Assembly (NCBI RefSeq): GCF_003286415.2
Contig: NZ_CP043450.1
Location: forward strand, 4,836,001-4,900,000
Source of the DNA: Mucilaginibacter rubeus
GTDB taxonomy: Bacteria > Bacteroidota > Bacteroidia > Sphingobacteriales > Sphingobacteriaceae
Direction of reading: 5' to 3'
Length of the DNA: 64,000 bases
The position numbers were made by a program, and so were the translations under genes. Shown here piece by piece: positions 16,709 to 26,128 of the stretch (position 1 is its first letter; each line of letters opens with the position of its first letter). A model generated the notes under the pieces. The model saw nothing but the letters and a program-made list of their open reading frames with translations, made no database searches and had not been told where the DNA came from.

Positions 16709-19378
16709 CTACCTCAACACCGTCACTTCCCCGCTCAGCTTTCCGCTGGTGCTTTTTGTATCTATTACATAGTAATACGCACCGGCAGGTACGGTTTTGC
16801 CGTTGGCAGTGCCGTCCCAGGGGTGCTGGTACCCTACCGAGCGGTACATGATGGCGCCATAGCGGTTATATATATTTACGATGCAGTTGGTGTATGACAA
16901 CAAGCCGGGGATATACCAGGTATCGTTATGCCCATCGCCATTGGGCGTGAATGTATTTGGTACTATAATTTTTTCGGGTACTATTACAGCTACTGTAATC
17001 ACATTTGAATTTACCAATGGGTTAACAATGCACATACCTCCCGAAGCCATATCACAGCTAACCATATCGCCATCGGCCAAAGTATTGCTGGTAAATGTAG
17101 CGCTGTTGGTACCAACGGTTTGCCCGTTAACATACCACTGATATGTAGGGTTATCCTGCACATTTGATGGTTGCGCCTTAAAAGTAACCGGAGTACCTGA
17201 AGTAATTGTACCGCTAACTGATGAACTGATGCTTAACGAAAGGGTAGTATATGCGCTGTTTTTTATGGTAGCCTGATTGGATACCGGCGAAGTTAGTGGT
17301 ACACATTCATCGTTATTTATAACTACACAGGTAATAATATCGCCGGTTTGTAATGTGCTGCTGGTAAAAGTTTTGGAATGATCACCACTGTTTTGCCCGT
17401 TTAGCATCCATTGGTAGGTTGCATTATTACCCGCGTTTTGCGCATCGGCTGTATATGTGTATTCCATGCCATCGCACCCGGCCATTACACCCGGCGGCGA
17501 TATGGTTACCGATGGCATTACCGGAGGGCTAACGGTTAACGGTTGCGACTTAGACACCGCGGCGTTATACAAATTGTTTCCGCTTTGCGATGCTGTAATA
17601 GTTGCAGAGCCAAGCCCTACTATATGAATATTGCCTGTGGCTGAAACCGTGGCAACCGCCGTATTGCTGCTTACATAAGTAAGCGGAATAGTGTTATTAG
17701 AGCTTGTTGCCCCTACCGGAAAATCAGAGCTACAGGTGGTTTTAACTGCCAGGGCCGGGAATGTGATCACCTGATCCTGGGTAATGTTAAATGGCACAGC
17801 TACAGGAACGGCGGGCGAATAGTTTTCGTTGCCCGCCTGGTGGGCCGTAATGGTAGTTAAACCGGGAGCTATTACATGAATTTGCCCGTCGGGCCCTACA
17901 TATGCCACATTGGGGTTGCTGCTGGTATAAGTGATTGGCGTTTCGGGGTCAGTATTGGTGCTGGTGGCGTCGGGATGTAATATATTATCGGCATCAATGT
18001 AAACAACCATAGGAGGCGGAAAAGTAATAACCGATGGTAACAATGCAATATCGGCTACCTGTATATTTACTGTAGTTTTACTGCTGCCACTCCCGTTGTA
18101 GGCTGTTATAGTGTAAACCGTAGGCGGCGATAGAGCAGTTGGCGTACCCGAAATAGTGCCCGTTTTGGCATCAAATACCAAACCTGCCGGCAATGGCTTA
18201 TCAATGGTATAGCCCGTTATCCCAATTTTCCTAAAAGCCGAATTTGCGCAATCTGCTATATATAAATTTCCATTTTTATCAATACCTATACCATATGGGT
18301 AAGAAAACGTTGCTGAAGTACCTATGCCATTGGTAAAACCGATATTGCCATTGCCCGCCAAAGTTGTGACCATTCCGTCGAGAGTTATTTTCCTGATACG
18401 CTGATTGTAAACAGCATCGGCAACATATAAGTTACCAGCGGCATCAATAACAATCCCGGAAGGAAAGCTAAAAACGGCTGATGTTGTAACACCATCGGCA
18501 AATCCTGATGAACCTCTACCTGCAACCGTAGTAACAACACCATTTGGTGTAACTTTTCGTATCAGGCTATTTCCTTCGTCGGCAACAAACACGTTCCCGG
18601 CAGCATCTACAGCTACATCAACAGGTTGAGAAAAAGTGGCGCCACTACCCGTTCCGTTTATCGCGCCGTAACTACCATTTCCGGCCATAGTAGTGACCAA
18701 GCCAGCCGGTGTGATTTTTCTGATGGCGTTATTAAACTGATCTGCAACGTATAGATTGCCGGCGGCGTCAACGGTGATACCACAAGGCGTATGAAACATA
18801 GCCGCTGCTCCCAAACCATCTGAAAACCCTATAGTTCCATTACCGGCAACTGTAGTTACTACCCCGGCAGGCGTAATTTTCCTGATAGCGTGGTTATTAT
18901 TATCACATACATACACATTACCATTATTATCAACAGTAATTGCCGTTGGGTAGGCGAAACTTGCTGCTGCACCCGTACCATTAACAAAACCAATTGCGCC
19001 GCTTCCGGCAAAAGGTTCTACAATACCTGCCGGGGTAATTTTTCTTATTCTATTATTATCGTCAACTACGTAAATATTTCCCTGGTCATCCACTGCTGCA
19101 TCACGTGTGCCATTAAATTTGGCAATTGCAACCGGCCCGTTAATCAACCCTCCGGGACCTCCAAGCCCGGTTAAGGTACTTACCTCGCCATAAGCATTAA
19201 AAGGTACCGCCCCTCCTATATTAGTTGGCACTAAAGGCGTTATAGACGCATTAACCTTATACGTGTGTGGTGTTGTATAGCTTATAACGGGTGCCTGGGC
19301 AAATAGATTTGGAGTATAAATGCTTAACGAAACAAGCAAAAACGCAGTAATTCGTAAAGCAAAAAACAATCGGTACAT
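16709..19378 (-). CDS. NHL-repeat / Ig-like T9SS type B cargo protein
   Basis: 889 residues. Signal peptide (cleavage near LFAQA, residue 28), then about six NHL-type propeller repeats (recurring IRKITPAGVVTTVAGNG and NLYVADQFNN units, residues about 60-390), a putative Ig domain (GTISGTPTALSPPTVYTITA), two BIG2-like repeats (ATSTNTDPETPITYTSSNP, ATITASQSGNNLYN), Ig-like segments with TYQWMLNGQ, and a C-terminal gliding-motility-type domain with NTFTPNGDGHNDTWYI and the ending GEVTVLR. That last domain is the T9SS type B sorting signal, so the protein should be exported and placed on the surface. Tandem paralog of the next gene. Likely adhesin or binding protein; ligand unknown. Confidence 0.85.
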   Translation of the reverse strand: MYRLFFALRITAFLLVSLSIYTPNLFAQAPVISYTTPHTYKVNASITPLVPTNIGGAVPFNAYGEVSTLTGLGGPGGLINGPVAIAKFNGTRDAAVDDQGNIYVVDDNNRIRKITPAGIVEPFAGSGAIGFVNGTGAAASFAYPTAITVDNNGNVYVCDNNNHAIRKITPAGVVTTVAGNGTIGFSDGLGAAAMFHTPCGITVDAAGNLYVADQFNNAIRKITPAGLVTTMAGNGSYGAINGTGSGATFSQPVDVAVDAAGNVFVADEGNSLIRKVTPNGVVTTVAGRGSSGFADGVTTSAVFSFPSGIVIDAAGNLYVADAVYNQRIRKITLDGMVTTLAGNGNIGFTNGIGTSATFSYPYGIGIDKNGNLYIADCANSAFRKIGITGYTIDKPLPAGLVFDAKTGTISGTPTALSPPTVYTITAYNGSGSSKTTVNIQVADIALLPSVITFPPPMVVYIDADNILHPDATSTNTDPETPITYTSSNPNVAYVGPDGQIHVIAPGLTTITAHQAGNENYSPAVPVAVPFNITQDQVITFPALAVKTTCSSDFPVGATSSNNTIPLTYVSSNTAVATVSATGNIHIVGLGSATITASQSGNNLYNAAVSKSQPLTVSPPVMPSVTISPPGVMAGCDGMEYTYTADAQNAGNNATYQWMLNGQNSGDHSKTFTSSTLQTGDIITCVVINNDECVPLTSPVSNQATIKNSAYTTLSLSISSSVSGTITSGTPVTFKAQPSNVQDNPTYQWYVNGQTVGTNSATFTSNTLADGDMVSCDMASGGMCIVNPLVNSNVITVAVIVPEKIIVPNTFTPNGDGHNDTWYIPGLLSYTNCIVNIYNRYGAIMYRSVGYQHPWDGTANGKTVPAGAYYYVIDTKSTSGKLSGEVTVLR

Positions 19379-19494
19379 TATTGTTTTGATCAGATAAGTG
19401 ATGAAGTAAAAGCTGGCGAAAATTAAGCTTTTTACCTGATACCTGAAATAGATATGAGATATAAGAATGCCGCTGAATCAGTTGAGATCCGGGT

Positions 19495-19541
19495 GTCCGT
19501 CCGTAAAGGGGTAACACGAATGGTGATGGACGAGGGCAGAC
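19495..19541. repeat. Family C repeat
   Basis: GTCCGTCCGTAAAGGGG, TAACAC, then GGTGATGGACG. Closely matches the reverse complement of the copy at 26129-26180. Confidence 0.6.
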
Positions 19542-19574
19542 AGGGGCATTTGCTTAGCTACTCCCTTTACAACC

Positions 19575-19615
19575 CGTCGTTGCGAGGCACGAAGCAATCG
19601 CGAACTGTACAGGGG
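19575..19615. repeat. Half copy of family A repeat
   Basis: Only the left arm and inner part of the family A palindrome (TTGCGAGGCACGAAGCAATC, then GCGAACTGTACAGG) are present; the right arm is missing and family B begins 12 bp later. Confidence 0.65.
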
Positions 19616-19626
19616 GAATTATTAAT

Positions 19627-19750
19627 ATTCCCTCCCTTGGGAGGGGTGTGTTTGGTTGTGATTTGGCAGGGAGGGGTTTATACGCCTTTGCAACGCCCAG
19701 GCATTACGCTGAAACCCCTCCCTACACCCTCCCGGGGGAGGGAATCGCGC
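19627..19750. repeat. Interspersed palindromic repeat, family B
   Basis: Third direct copy of the GGGAGGGG element: ATTCCCTCCCTTGGGAGGGG, GGCAGGGAGGGGTTTATAC, GAAACCCCTCCCTACACCC and GGGGGAGGGAATCGCGC. It fills the space between the two paralogous surface-protein genes. Confidence 0.75.
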
Positions 19751-19809
19751 TATGCCTCGCTTTTCTCTATCGATAACCAACCACTCACTCAAAAACCAAC
19801 CACTCCCCC

Positions 19810-22401
19810 CTACCTCAACACCGTTACTTCCCCGGTTAGCTTTCCGCTGCTGTTTTTTGTATCTATCATGTAGTAGTACGCTCCGGCAGGTACTGTTATA
19901 CCATTGCTGGTACCGTCCCAGGGACGCGGATAGCCTACCGAGTGATATATGATGACACCCCGACGGTTATAAACGTTTACAATGCATTGGGTATTTGACT
20001 GCAACCCGACAATATACCAGTTATCGTTATGCCCATCGCCGTTAGGTGTGAATACATTGGGTATTATAACTTTTTCAGGAACTATAACTGCAACCGTAAT
20101 GGTATTTGAATTTACCAATGGGTTAGCAATACACTTGCCTCCCGAGGTCATATTACAGTTAACTACATCGCCATTTGCTAAAGTTTTGCTGGTAAATGTA
20201 GCGCTGTTGGTGCCCACGGTTTGCCCGTTAACATACCATTGATAAACAGGATTATTTAATGTATTAGGAGATACAGCCGTAAAGGTAACCGGTGCCCCCG
20301 AAGTAATTGTGCCGCTAACTGATGAGCTGATGGTTAGGGTAAGCGTAGCAGAGGGATCAACTTTGATGGTAGCCTCGTTAGATACCGGCGAAGTTAGCGG
20401 TACACATCCGTCATTATTAATTACCACGCAGGTAATGATATCGCCTGTGTGTAATGCGCTGCTGGTAAAAGTTTTGGAATGATCGCCACTGTTTTGACCA
20501 TTTACCATCCATTGATAGGTTGCATTATTACCGGCATTTTGAGCATCGGCAGTGTACTTAACCTCCAGGCCATCGCAGCCTCCCAACACCCCCGTTGGTG
20601 ATATGGTTACCGACGGCAAAACCGGGGGAGTAACGGTTAACAATTGCGACTTAGGCGTAGCCGGATTATACAAGGTGTTGCCGCTTTGCGATGCTGTAAT
20701 AGTTGCAGAACCCGCCCCAACGATATGAACAATACCTGTTGCCGAAACCGTGGCAACCGCTGTATTGCTGCTTACATAAGTAAGCGAAATGGTGGAATTG
20801 GAACTTGTTGCCCCTGCCGCAAAATCAGCACTACAGGTAGGTTTATCGGCCAGTGTAGGAAAGGTGATCTCCTGATTTTTCATCACGGTAAATGTTTGGG
20901 ACACCTGTTCGGCGGCGGTATAGTCATCATTGCCGGCCTGATGAGCAGTAATAACAGTTGTACCGGGTGCCACCGCCTTAATTCGCCCATCGGCTCCCAC
21001 AATGGCTACAGCAGGGTTGCTGCTGGTATAGGTGATTGGTGTTACGGCATTGGTACTGGTAGCATTAGGATGCAGGATATCATCAACATCTATGTTAACA
21101 ATTGCAGGAGACGAAAAAGTAATAACCGAGGACTGGGGCGTAACCGACCCGGCTACCCCAATGGTTATGGTAGTTGTGCTACTTCCATAACTATTGTAGG
21201 CCGTTATAGTGTAAACGGCGGGCGGAAACAATACGGTTGGTTTACCCGAAATAATGCCTGTTTTAGGATCAAATACCAGCCCCGAAGGCAATGGAACATG
21301 GTTAATGGTGTAGCCTGTTAGCACAATCTTTATAACATCACCGCCACCTTCGCCAACATATGGATTGCCGTTTCCGTCCAGGGCCAATCCAATGGGGCTG
21401 TTAAATTCGATATTTTTAACACCGCTGGCATCAGGTCTGCCTGTTCCGGCTACAATTGCTACTGCGCCAGAGGGGCTTACTCTTTTTATAAAATTACGCC
21501 CCTGCTCAGCTACATAAATATTGCCCGTGCCATCTACCCTAAGTTCGCGCGGAAAATCAAACCCCGATGCTATTGTAGAAACCGCCCCTGCAGGCGTTAT
21601 TTTTCTGATCATGTTATTTCCCGAATCGGAAACATACAGGTTACCCGCAGTATCTAACGCAACACCTGTTGGCGTGTTAAATGAGGCTGAGTTTGAAGCT
21701 CCATTTTCCGCCCCGGATGCACCACTACCCGCATACGTAGAAACCACACCCGCAGGCGTTATTTTTCTGATCAGGTTGTTTGCCTCATCAGCAACATAAA
21801 CATTTCCGGCATTATCTACAGCCATACCCCTTGGGCCATTAAACGTAGCGTTTGAACCTGTACCATTTGTAGCACCAACCCCATTTGGTGTACCGGCAAG
21901 CGTGGTTACTAAACCTGCAGGTGTTATTTTCCTGATCAGGTTATTTGACTGATCGCCAACGTATAAATTACCTACAGCATCCAAAACCAGTGCATCGGGC
22001 TGGTTAAAAGATGCTTTGGGGCCTAATCCATCGTTCCACCCGGTAGCTCCACTTCCGGCTATTACCGATAAACTTCCCGCTGCGTTTATTTTATAAATTT
22101 TATTAGTATTCCAATCTGCAAAAAATACGTTCCCATTCTTATCAGCAGCAACACCCGTCACCGTACTAAAATAGCCGAAAATACCACGCCCAGCCTTAAT
22201 ACTCACCTGCCCGTAAATGGTTGCAGGTACCGCCCCACCTGTATTAGCAGGTACTAAAGGCGTTATAGGCTTATTGATCTTATATAGATGCGGCGTTGTA
22301 TATTTTATAACGGGTGCCTGGGCAAATAAATTTGGAGCATAAAAACTTAGCGAAACAAGCAGAAACGCAGTGATTCGTGCAACGGAAAACATCCGGTACA
22401 T
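19810..22401 (-). CDS. NHL-repeat / Ig-like T9SS type B cargo protein (paralog)
   Basis: 863 residues from the Met at 22401, chosen because the paralogous gene begins at the same MYR-F signal sequence; an in-frame Met nine codons upstream is possible. Architecture is the same as its neighbour: signal peptide, NHL propeller repeats (LIRKITPAGVVSTYAGSG and similar), putative Ig domain (GIISGKPTVLFPPAVYTITA), two BIG2-like repeats, Ig-like TYQWMVNGQ segments, and a T9SS type B C-terminal domain with VFTPNGDGHNDNWYI ending GEVTVLR. The last 350 residues are far more alike between the two copies than the propellers, which suggests diversification of the front domain. Surface protein, ligand unknown. 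Confidence 0.85.
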   Translation of the reverse strand: MYRMFSVARITAFLLVSLSFYAPNLFAQAPVIKYTTPHLYKINKPITPLVPANTGGAVPATIYGQVSIKAGRGIFGYFSTVTGVAADKNGNVFFADWNTNKIYKINAAGSLSVIAGSGATGWNDGLGPKASFNQPDALVLDAVGNLYVGDQSNNLIRKITPAGLVTTLAGTPNGVGATNGTGSNATFNGPRGMAVDNAGNVYVADEANNLIRKITPAGVVSTYAGSGASGAENGASNSASFNTPTGVALDTAGNLYVSDSGNNMIRKITPAGAVSTIASGFDFPRELRVDGTGNIYVAEQGRNFIKRVSPSGAVAIVAGTGRPDASGVKNIEFNSPIGLALDGNGNPYVGEGGGDVIKIVLTGYTINHVPLPSGLVFDPKTGIISGKPTVLFPPAVYTITAYNSYGSSTTTITIGVAGSVTPQSSVITFSSPAIVNIDVDDILHPNATSTNAVTPITYTSSNPAVAIVGADGRIKAVAPGTTVITAHQAGNDDYTAAEQVSQTFTVMKNQEITFPTLADKPTCSADFAAGATSSNSTISLTYVSSNTAVATVSATGIVHIVGAGSATITASQSGNTLYNPATPKSQLLTVTPPVLPSVTISPTGVLGGCDGLEVKYTADAQNAGNNATYQWMVNGQNSGDHSKTFTSSALHTGDIITCVVINNDGCVPLTSPVSNEATIKVDPSATLTLTISSSVSGTITSGAPVTFTAVSPNTLNNPVYQWYVNGQTVGTNSATFTSKTLANGDVVNCNMTSGGKCIANPLVNSNTITVAVIVPEKVIIPNVFTPNGDGHNDNWYIVGLQSNTQCIVNVYNRRGVIIYHSVGYPRPWDGTSNGITVPAGAYYYMIDTKNSSGKLTGEVTVLR

Positions 22402-22525
22402 TATTATTCTGATGAGATACGGTGTCAAAGTAAAAGCTTGTAAAAACTAACCTTTACTTCATACGTAGAAAAGATGCAAGATGTTGGATTTAAACGCTGT
22501 AAAAAAACGGAGTATTGACCGATGT

Positions 22526-22698
22526 CGTCCGTCCGGAAAGGTATGCCCGTTGCACTTACGGACAGGAACCACAGGGGGACGCATCTGTCTGCTTTCAATT
22601 TCCGGGAGTTGGGTTCACCCAGACGGACGGACGCACAGCCATTGCCAGGTACGAGGTATCTTCACCTCTGCGTCATTGCTTCGTGCCTCGCAATGACG
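22526..22698. repeat. Compound repeat: family C inverted pair followed by family A right arm
   Basis: CGTCCGTCCGG at 22526-22536 and its inverse CGGACGGACG at 22624-22633 bound a 108-bp unit; 40 bp further lies ATTGCTTCGTGCCTCGCAAT (22675-22694), the right arm of family A. Fills most of the gap between the T9SS paralog and the flavin reductase gene. Confidence 0.6.
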
Positions 22699-22707
22699 CT
22701 TTTTTAA

Positions 22708-23373
22708 CTATCGCTCAAATACTACCGATTCGGTATCAGCTCCCAGATCGCTTAATAAACTGCTGATCTCTTCAACCATAGCATCAGGACCGCATACGTA
22801 AAAATGTTTTGAAAAGTCTTTTACTTCGGCTTTCAGGAAATCGGCATTAATACGTCGCTGATCGTACATGCTATCCTTTTGATTGGTGATGCTGAAGTGA
22901 GCATTTTCGCCAAGTATGCTTTTCAGTTCATCGCCCAAAATAATATCCTTATCGGTTCGGTTTGAGAAAAACAGTTTATTATTGCCTATGGCGCCATCAT
23001 TATTGAGCTGCCTTAATATTGCCAAAAATGGTGTTATGCCTGCACCTCCTGCAATAAAGTACCCCTCGCCTTTATACTCAATAGCACCCCAAACATCACG
23101 TATAATAACCTCATCGCCAACGTTAAGCTTACTTAACTGATTGGTAACGCCATTATGGTCGGTATAGGTTTTGATGGTAAACTCAAGGTAATCATCGCTA
23201 TTAAGGCAGGTAAAGGTGAACGGTCGTTTTTCATCCTGCCATCCTTCGGTATTGATAGATAGCTCAGTAGCCTGCCCAGGTATAAAGCCATAGCCCGATG
23301 GTTTTTCAAGCCTGAACTGCCTTACATTATGGGTAACATATTTTGCCGAAAGTATTTTCACTATCTGTTCCAT
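22708..23373 (-). CDS. Ferredoxin-NADP reductase-like FAD-binding oxidoreductase
   Basis: 221 residues. Two-domain FNR fold: N-terminal FAD-binding barrel with the R-P-F-T motif (KRPFTF, FMN/FAD phosphate contact) after the FIPGQATEL segment, and C-terminal NAD(P)-binding domain with GAGITPFLAILRQL, FSNRTDKDII and YVCGPDAMVEEI. It should shuttle electrons between NAD(P)H and a redox partner such as a ferredoxin or flavodoxin. It lacks the C-terminal 2Fe-2S domain found in phthalate-dioxygenase-type reductases. Cytoplasmic. The partner cannot be named from context; it stands alone between repeat-rich spacers. Confidence 0.85.
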   Translation of the reverse strand: MEQIVKILSAKYVTHNVRQFRLEKPSGYGFIPGQATELSINTEGWQDEKRPFTFTCLNSDDYLEFTIKTYTDHNGVTNQLSKLNVGDEVIIRDVWGAIEYKGEGYFIAGGAGITPFLAILRQLNNDGAIGNNKLFFSNRTDKDIILGDELKSILGENAHFSITNQKDSMYDQRRINADFLKAEVKDFSKHFYVCGPDAMVEEISSLLSDLGADTESVVFER

Positions 23374-23523
23374 GGCTTTGCGTGTTATTGGTTTAACAAT
23401 ATTAATGCAGCAAACGGTTAATAGTTTTATTTGATGTTAATAATTGCAGGTGATTTACAAATGGGAGAGAAATTAACTCAACACTGCGACATAATAAGGC
23501 AGGAAGCAGTTGTGAACTGAATA

Positions 23524-23776
23524 CGTCATTGCGAGATGCGAAGCAATTTTCACCACCACGTCATTGCGAGGCACGAAGCAATCGCAAACTGTACAGAGGT
23601 ACTTGCCTAACTCACCACCACGTCATTGCGAGGCACGAAGCAATCGCAAACTGTACAGAGGTACTTGCATAGCTCAACGCAACGTCATTGCGAGGTACGA
23701 AGCAATCGCAAACTGTACAGAGGTGCTTGCATAGCTACTCTGTAAGTAGGGGATTGCTTCGCATCTCGCAATGACG
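23524..23776. repeat. Family A repeat, tandem cluster of four left arms and one right arm
   Basis: CGTCATTGCGAG starts recur at 23524, 23559, 23621 and 23683; the last three are spaced exactly 62 bp and are nearly identical, including GCAAACTGTACAGAGGT. A single inverted right arm (ATTGCTTCGCATCTCGCAAT) closes the cluster at 23752-23776. Confidence 0.85.
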
Positions 23777-23933
23777 CTTATTTTAAAAATGACGATGACG
23801 TAAAAAAAAGAAATGACGCTTTTAGAAAATACCCCTCCATTAGCTAATATTAGTATATTAATATTAACCTTGACCGTAAGCGGATGCTACCGACCTGTAG
23901 AATATGAGTGGGTAAACCGAACTGGATTGACCT

Positions 23934-24167
23934 GTCCGTCCGCCGGGGGGTAACACTCCTCCTGATGGACAATGATGGACAGCCTTATTATTGGAGATAA
24001 TATTCGGCAATACAAATATACAGAAATTTCTTTATATTAAAGAACCATTCGCAACATATCTGTACGTCCGTCCGTCTGGTTGAGTCCAACTCCTAAAATC
24101 ATAAATGGACAAGCCCTCGGGTGTTCGCGCCGAATATTAGCAACGGGCACCTGGAGACGGACGGACA
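23934..24167. repeat. Two family C repeats
   Basis: First copy 23934-23981: GTCCGTCCGCCGGGGGGTAA and TGATGGACA. Second copy 24065-24167 is an inverted pair, CGTCCGTCCGTCTGG on the left and GACGGACGGACAC on the right, about 103 bp overall. Confidence 0.6.
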
Positions 24168-24186
24168 CAATGACGCTACACCACCA

Positions 24187-24280
24187 CGTCATTGCGAGGC
24201 ACGAAGCAATCGCGAACTGTACAGAGGTACTTGCATAGCTGCTCTGTAAGTAGGGGATTGCTTCGTGCCTCGCAATGACG
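24187..24280. repeat. Family A palindromic repeat, complete long form
   Basis: CGTCATTGCGAGGCACGAAG on the left, CTTCGTGCCTCGCAATGACG on the right, 94 bp in all, with an asymmetric core containing CGAACTGTACAGAGGTACTT. Same long form as 31201-31295. Confidence 0.85.
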
Positions 24281-24364
24281 CCGTGGTGAATGGATTGCTT
24301 CCTACCTCAATGACGCCGTGAGGATTGCACCCCCTAAAAAATTCTCAATTCCGAAATCAAAAAT

Positions 24365-24372
24365 TATCTTTG
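24365..24372 (+). promoter_or_regulatory. Candidate -7 box (TATCTTTG) for glycyl-tRNA synthetase
   Basis: Exact TAnnTTTG match ending 8 bp before the ATG at 24381, implying a very short or absent leader. No clear -33 TTTG partner was found. Confidence 0.35.
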
Positions 24373-24380
24373 CAGCTATT

Positions 24381-25862
24381 ATGAGCAAATCAACCGACGA
24401 ACTTTTTAAAAATGTTATTTCACACGCCAAAGAATATGGCTTTGTGTTCCCTTCCAGCGAGATTTATGATGGCTTAAGTGCAGTTTATGATTACGGCCAA
24501 AACGGCGCCGAACTTAAAAACAACATCAAAACATACTGGTGGAAAGCCATGGTGCAAATGAATGATAACATTGTGGGCATTGATTCGGCCATATTTATGC
24601 ACCCTAAGATCTGGAAAGCAAGTGGTCACGTTGATGGCTTCAGCGACCCGATGATCGACAATAAAGATTCAAAGAAACGCTACCGTGCCGATCAGTTGCT
24701 GGAAGATAAAATAGAGCGCTACAGCAAAGACGGCAAAACCGATAAGGCCGAAAAACTACAGCACGATATGGATGAGGCCTTGAAAGCCGAAAACCTGCCG
24801 CGCCTGAAAGAACTGATCCTTGAACACGAAATTGCCGACCCTATAAGCGGTACCCGCAACTGGACAGATGTACGCCAGTTTAACCTCATGTTCAGCACCC
24901 AGATGGGCGCTGTAGCTGATGATGCCGATACCATCTACCTTCGCCCCGAAACCGCTCAGGGTATATTTGTAAACTACTTAAACGTGCAAAAATCGGGCAG
25001 GATGAAAATCCCTTTCGGTATAGCGCAAATTGGTAAGGCTTTCCGTAACGAGGTTATTGCCCGTCAGTTCATCATCCGCATGCGCGAGTTTGAACAAATG
25101 GAGATGCAGTTCTTTGTTCGCCCCGGCACACAAAAAGAGTGGTTTGACCAGTGGAAGGCGGCCCGCTTAAAATGGCACCTTGCCCTGGGTACCGATGCCG
25201 CTAAATACCGTTACCATGAGCACACCAAACTGGCCCATTATGCCGATGCCGCTTATGATATTGAGTTTGAGTTTCCGTTTGGCTTTAAAGAGGTTGAAGG
25301 GATCCACAGCCGCACGAATTTCGATTTAAGTCAGCACCAGGAGTTTTCGGGCAAAAAAATGCAATACTTTGATCCGGAGGTTGATCCTGAAACAGGCAAG
25401 CCATACGGCAACTATATCCCTTACGTAATTGAAACATCAATAGGTTTAGACAGGATGTTCCTGCTTACCATGATCAACGCTTACGAAGAGGAAGACCTGA
25501 GCACCGAAGACAAGCAAGACAGCCGTACCGTGTTACGCCTGCACCCATGCCTGGCACCGGTTAAAGCCGCTATTTTCCCGCTTACCAAAAAAGATGGTTT
25601 GCCAGAGAAAGCCCGCGAGATCATGGATAAACTGAAGCTTGACTTCAACATACAGTACGAAGAAAAAGACGCTATAGGCAAGCGCTACCGTCGTCAGGAT
25701 GCTATTGGTACACCTTTCTGCATCACTGTAGATCACCAGACTTTAGAAGATAACACCGTAACCATCCGTTACCGCGACAGCATGGCCCAGGAACGTGTTC
25801 CTGCCGATGAGCTTGACAAGATCATAGGCGATCAGGTTAGCTGGAGGAATGTGCTGGCGTAA
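24381..25862 (+). CDS. glyS: Glycine--tRNA ligase (alpha2 type)
   Basis: 493 residues, the single-chain homodimeric class II enzyme that charges tRNA-Gly. Seen: N-terminal YGFVFPSSEIYDGLSAVYDY, class II motif 2 region FRNEVIARQFIIRMREFEQME is present in two parts around residues 218-240, the TYLRPETAQGIF-type block (IYLRPETAQGIFVNY), motif 3 GLDRMFL, and the C-terminal anticodon-binding domain (APVKAAIFPL, IGKRYRRQDAIGTPFCITVD). The start was placed at MSKSTDEL (24381); the reading frame reaches back to 24318 through repeat sequence with no homology. It is a single-gene unit between repeat clusters. Confidence 0.96.
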   Translation: MSKSTDELFKNVISHAKEYGFVFPSSEIYDGLSAVYDYGQNGAELKNNIKTYWWKAMVQMNDNIVGIDSAIFMHPKIWKASGHVDGFSDPMIDNKDSKKRYRADQLLEDKIERYSKDGKTDKAEKLQHDMDEALKAENLPRLKELILEHEIADPISGTRNWTDVRQFNLMFSTQMGAVADDADTIYLRPETAQGIFVNYLNVQKSGRMKIPFGIAQIGKAFRNEVIARQFIIRMREFEQMEMQFFVRPGTQKEWFDQWKAARLKWHLALGTDAAKYRYHEHTKLAHYADAAYDIEFEFPFGFKEVEGIHSRTNFDLSQHQEFSGKKMQYFDPEVDPETGKPYGNYIPYVIETSIGLDRMFLLTMINAYEEEDLSTEDKQDSRTVLRLHPCLAPVKAAIFPLTKKDGLPEKAREIMDKLKLDFNIQYEEKDAIGKRYRRQDAIGTPFCITVDHQTLEDNTVTIRYRDSMAQERVPADELDKIIGDQVSWRNVLA

Positions 25863-25886
25863 GTAGCTTCAAAAAAATCTCCACCG

Positions 25887-25968
25887 CGTCATTGCGAGGC
25901 ACGAAGCAATCCCCGATAAGCAGGTTCGCCCTGTACAGTTCGCGATTGCTTCGTACCTCGCAATGACG
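25887..25968. repeat. Family A palindromic repeat, short form
   Basis: 82 bp. Arms as in other family A copies; core CCCCGATAAGCAGG...CCCTGTACAGTTCGCG. The core is the reverse complement of the one at 57480-57561, so the element occurs in both orientations between palindromic arms. Confidence 0.85.
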
Positions 25969-26001
25969 TTTTTTGTTTGCGAGGAGAAAAGCGGGGGCAT
26001 A

Positions 26002-26119
26002 GCGCGATTCCCCTCTTGAGAGGGGTGGAGGGGTGTGTTTCATCGCCAGAAAATAAACGCAGTATAAACACACCCCTGCTCCCGCTCGCAACTCCGCGCC
26101 CCCTCTAAAGAGGGGAATT
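26002..26119. repeat. Family B repeat, inverted orientation
   Basis: Begins GCGCGATTCCCCTC and continues GAGGGGTGTGTTTCATCGCC, which matches the reverse complement of the right half of the copy at 14107. Ends CCCTCTAAAGAGGGGAATTT. Confidence 0.65.
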
Positions 26120-26128
26120 TTTCTTTTT

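Larger units (their letters stand above)
23374..24364. other. One-kilobase gene-free region dense in repeats
   Basis: No reading frame here looks real; the ones present are translations of repeats. Contents in order: about 150 bp AT-rich sequence, the family A tandem cluster (23524-23776), an AT-rich stretch with a small TTCTTTA/TAAAGAA palindrome near 24025-24045, family C copies (23934-23981 and 24065-24167) and a complete family A element (24187-24280), then a degenerate arm up to 24320. Confidence 0.6.

Noticed and set aside
23524..23776. Regular repeats suggesting a CRISPR array
   Set aside because: The 62-bp units are contiguous and nearly identical throughout, with no unique spacers, no leader and no cas genes.
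24318..24380. N-terminal extension of glyS
   Set aside because: The extension lies over the TATCTTTG box and has no homology; GlyRS begins at MSKSTDEL.
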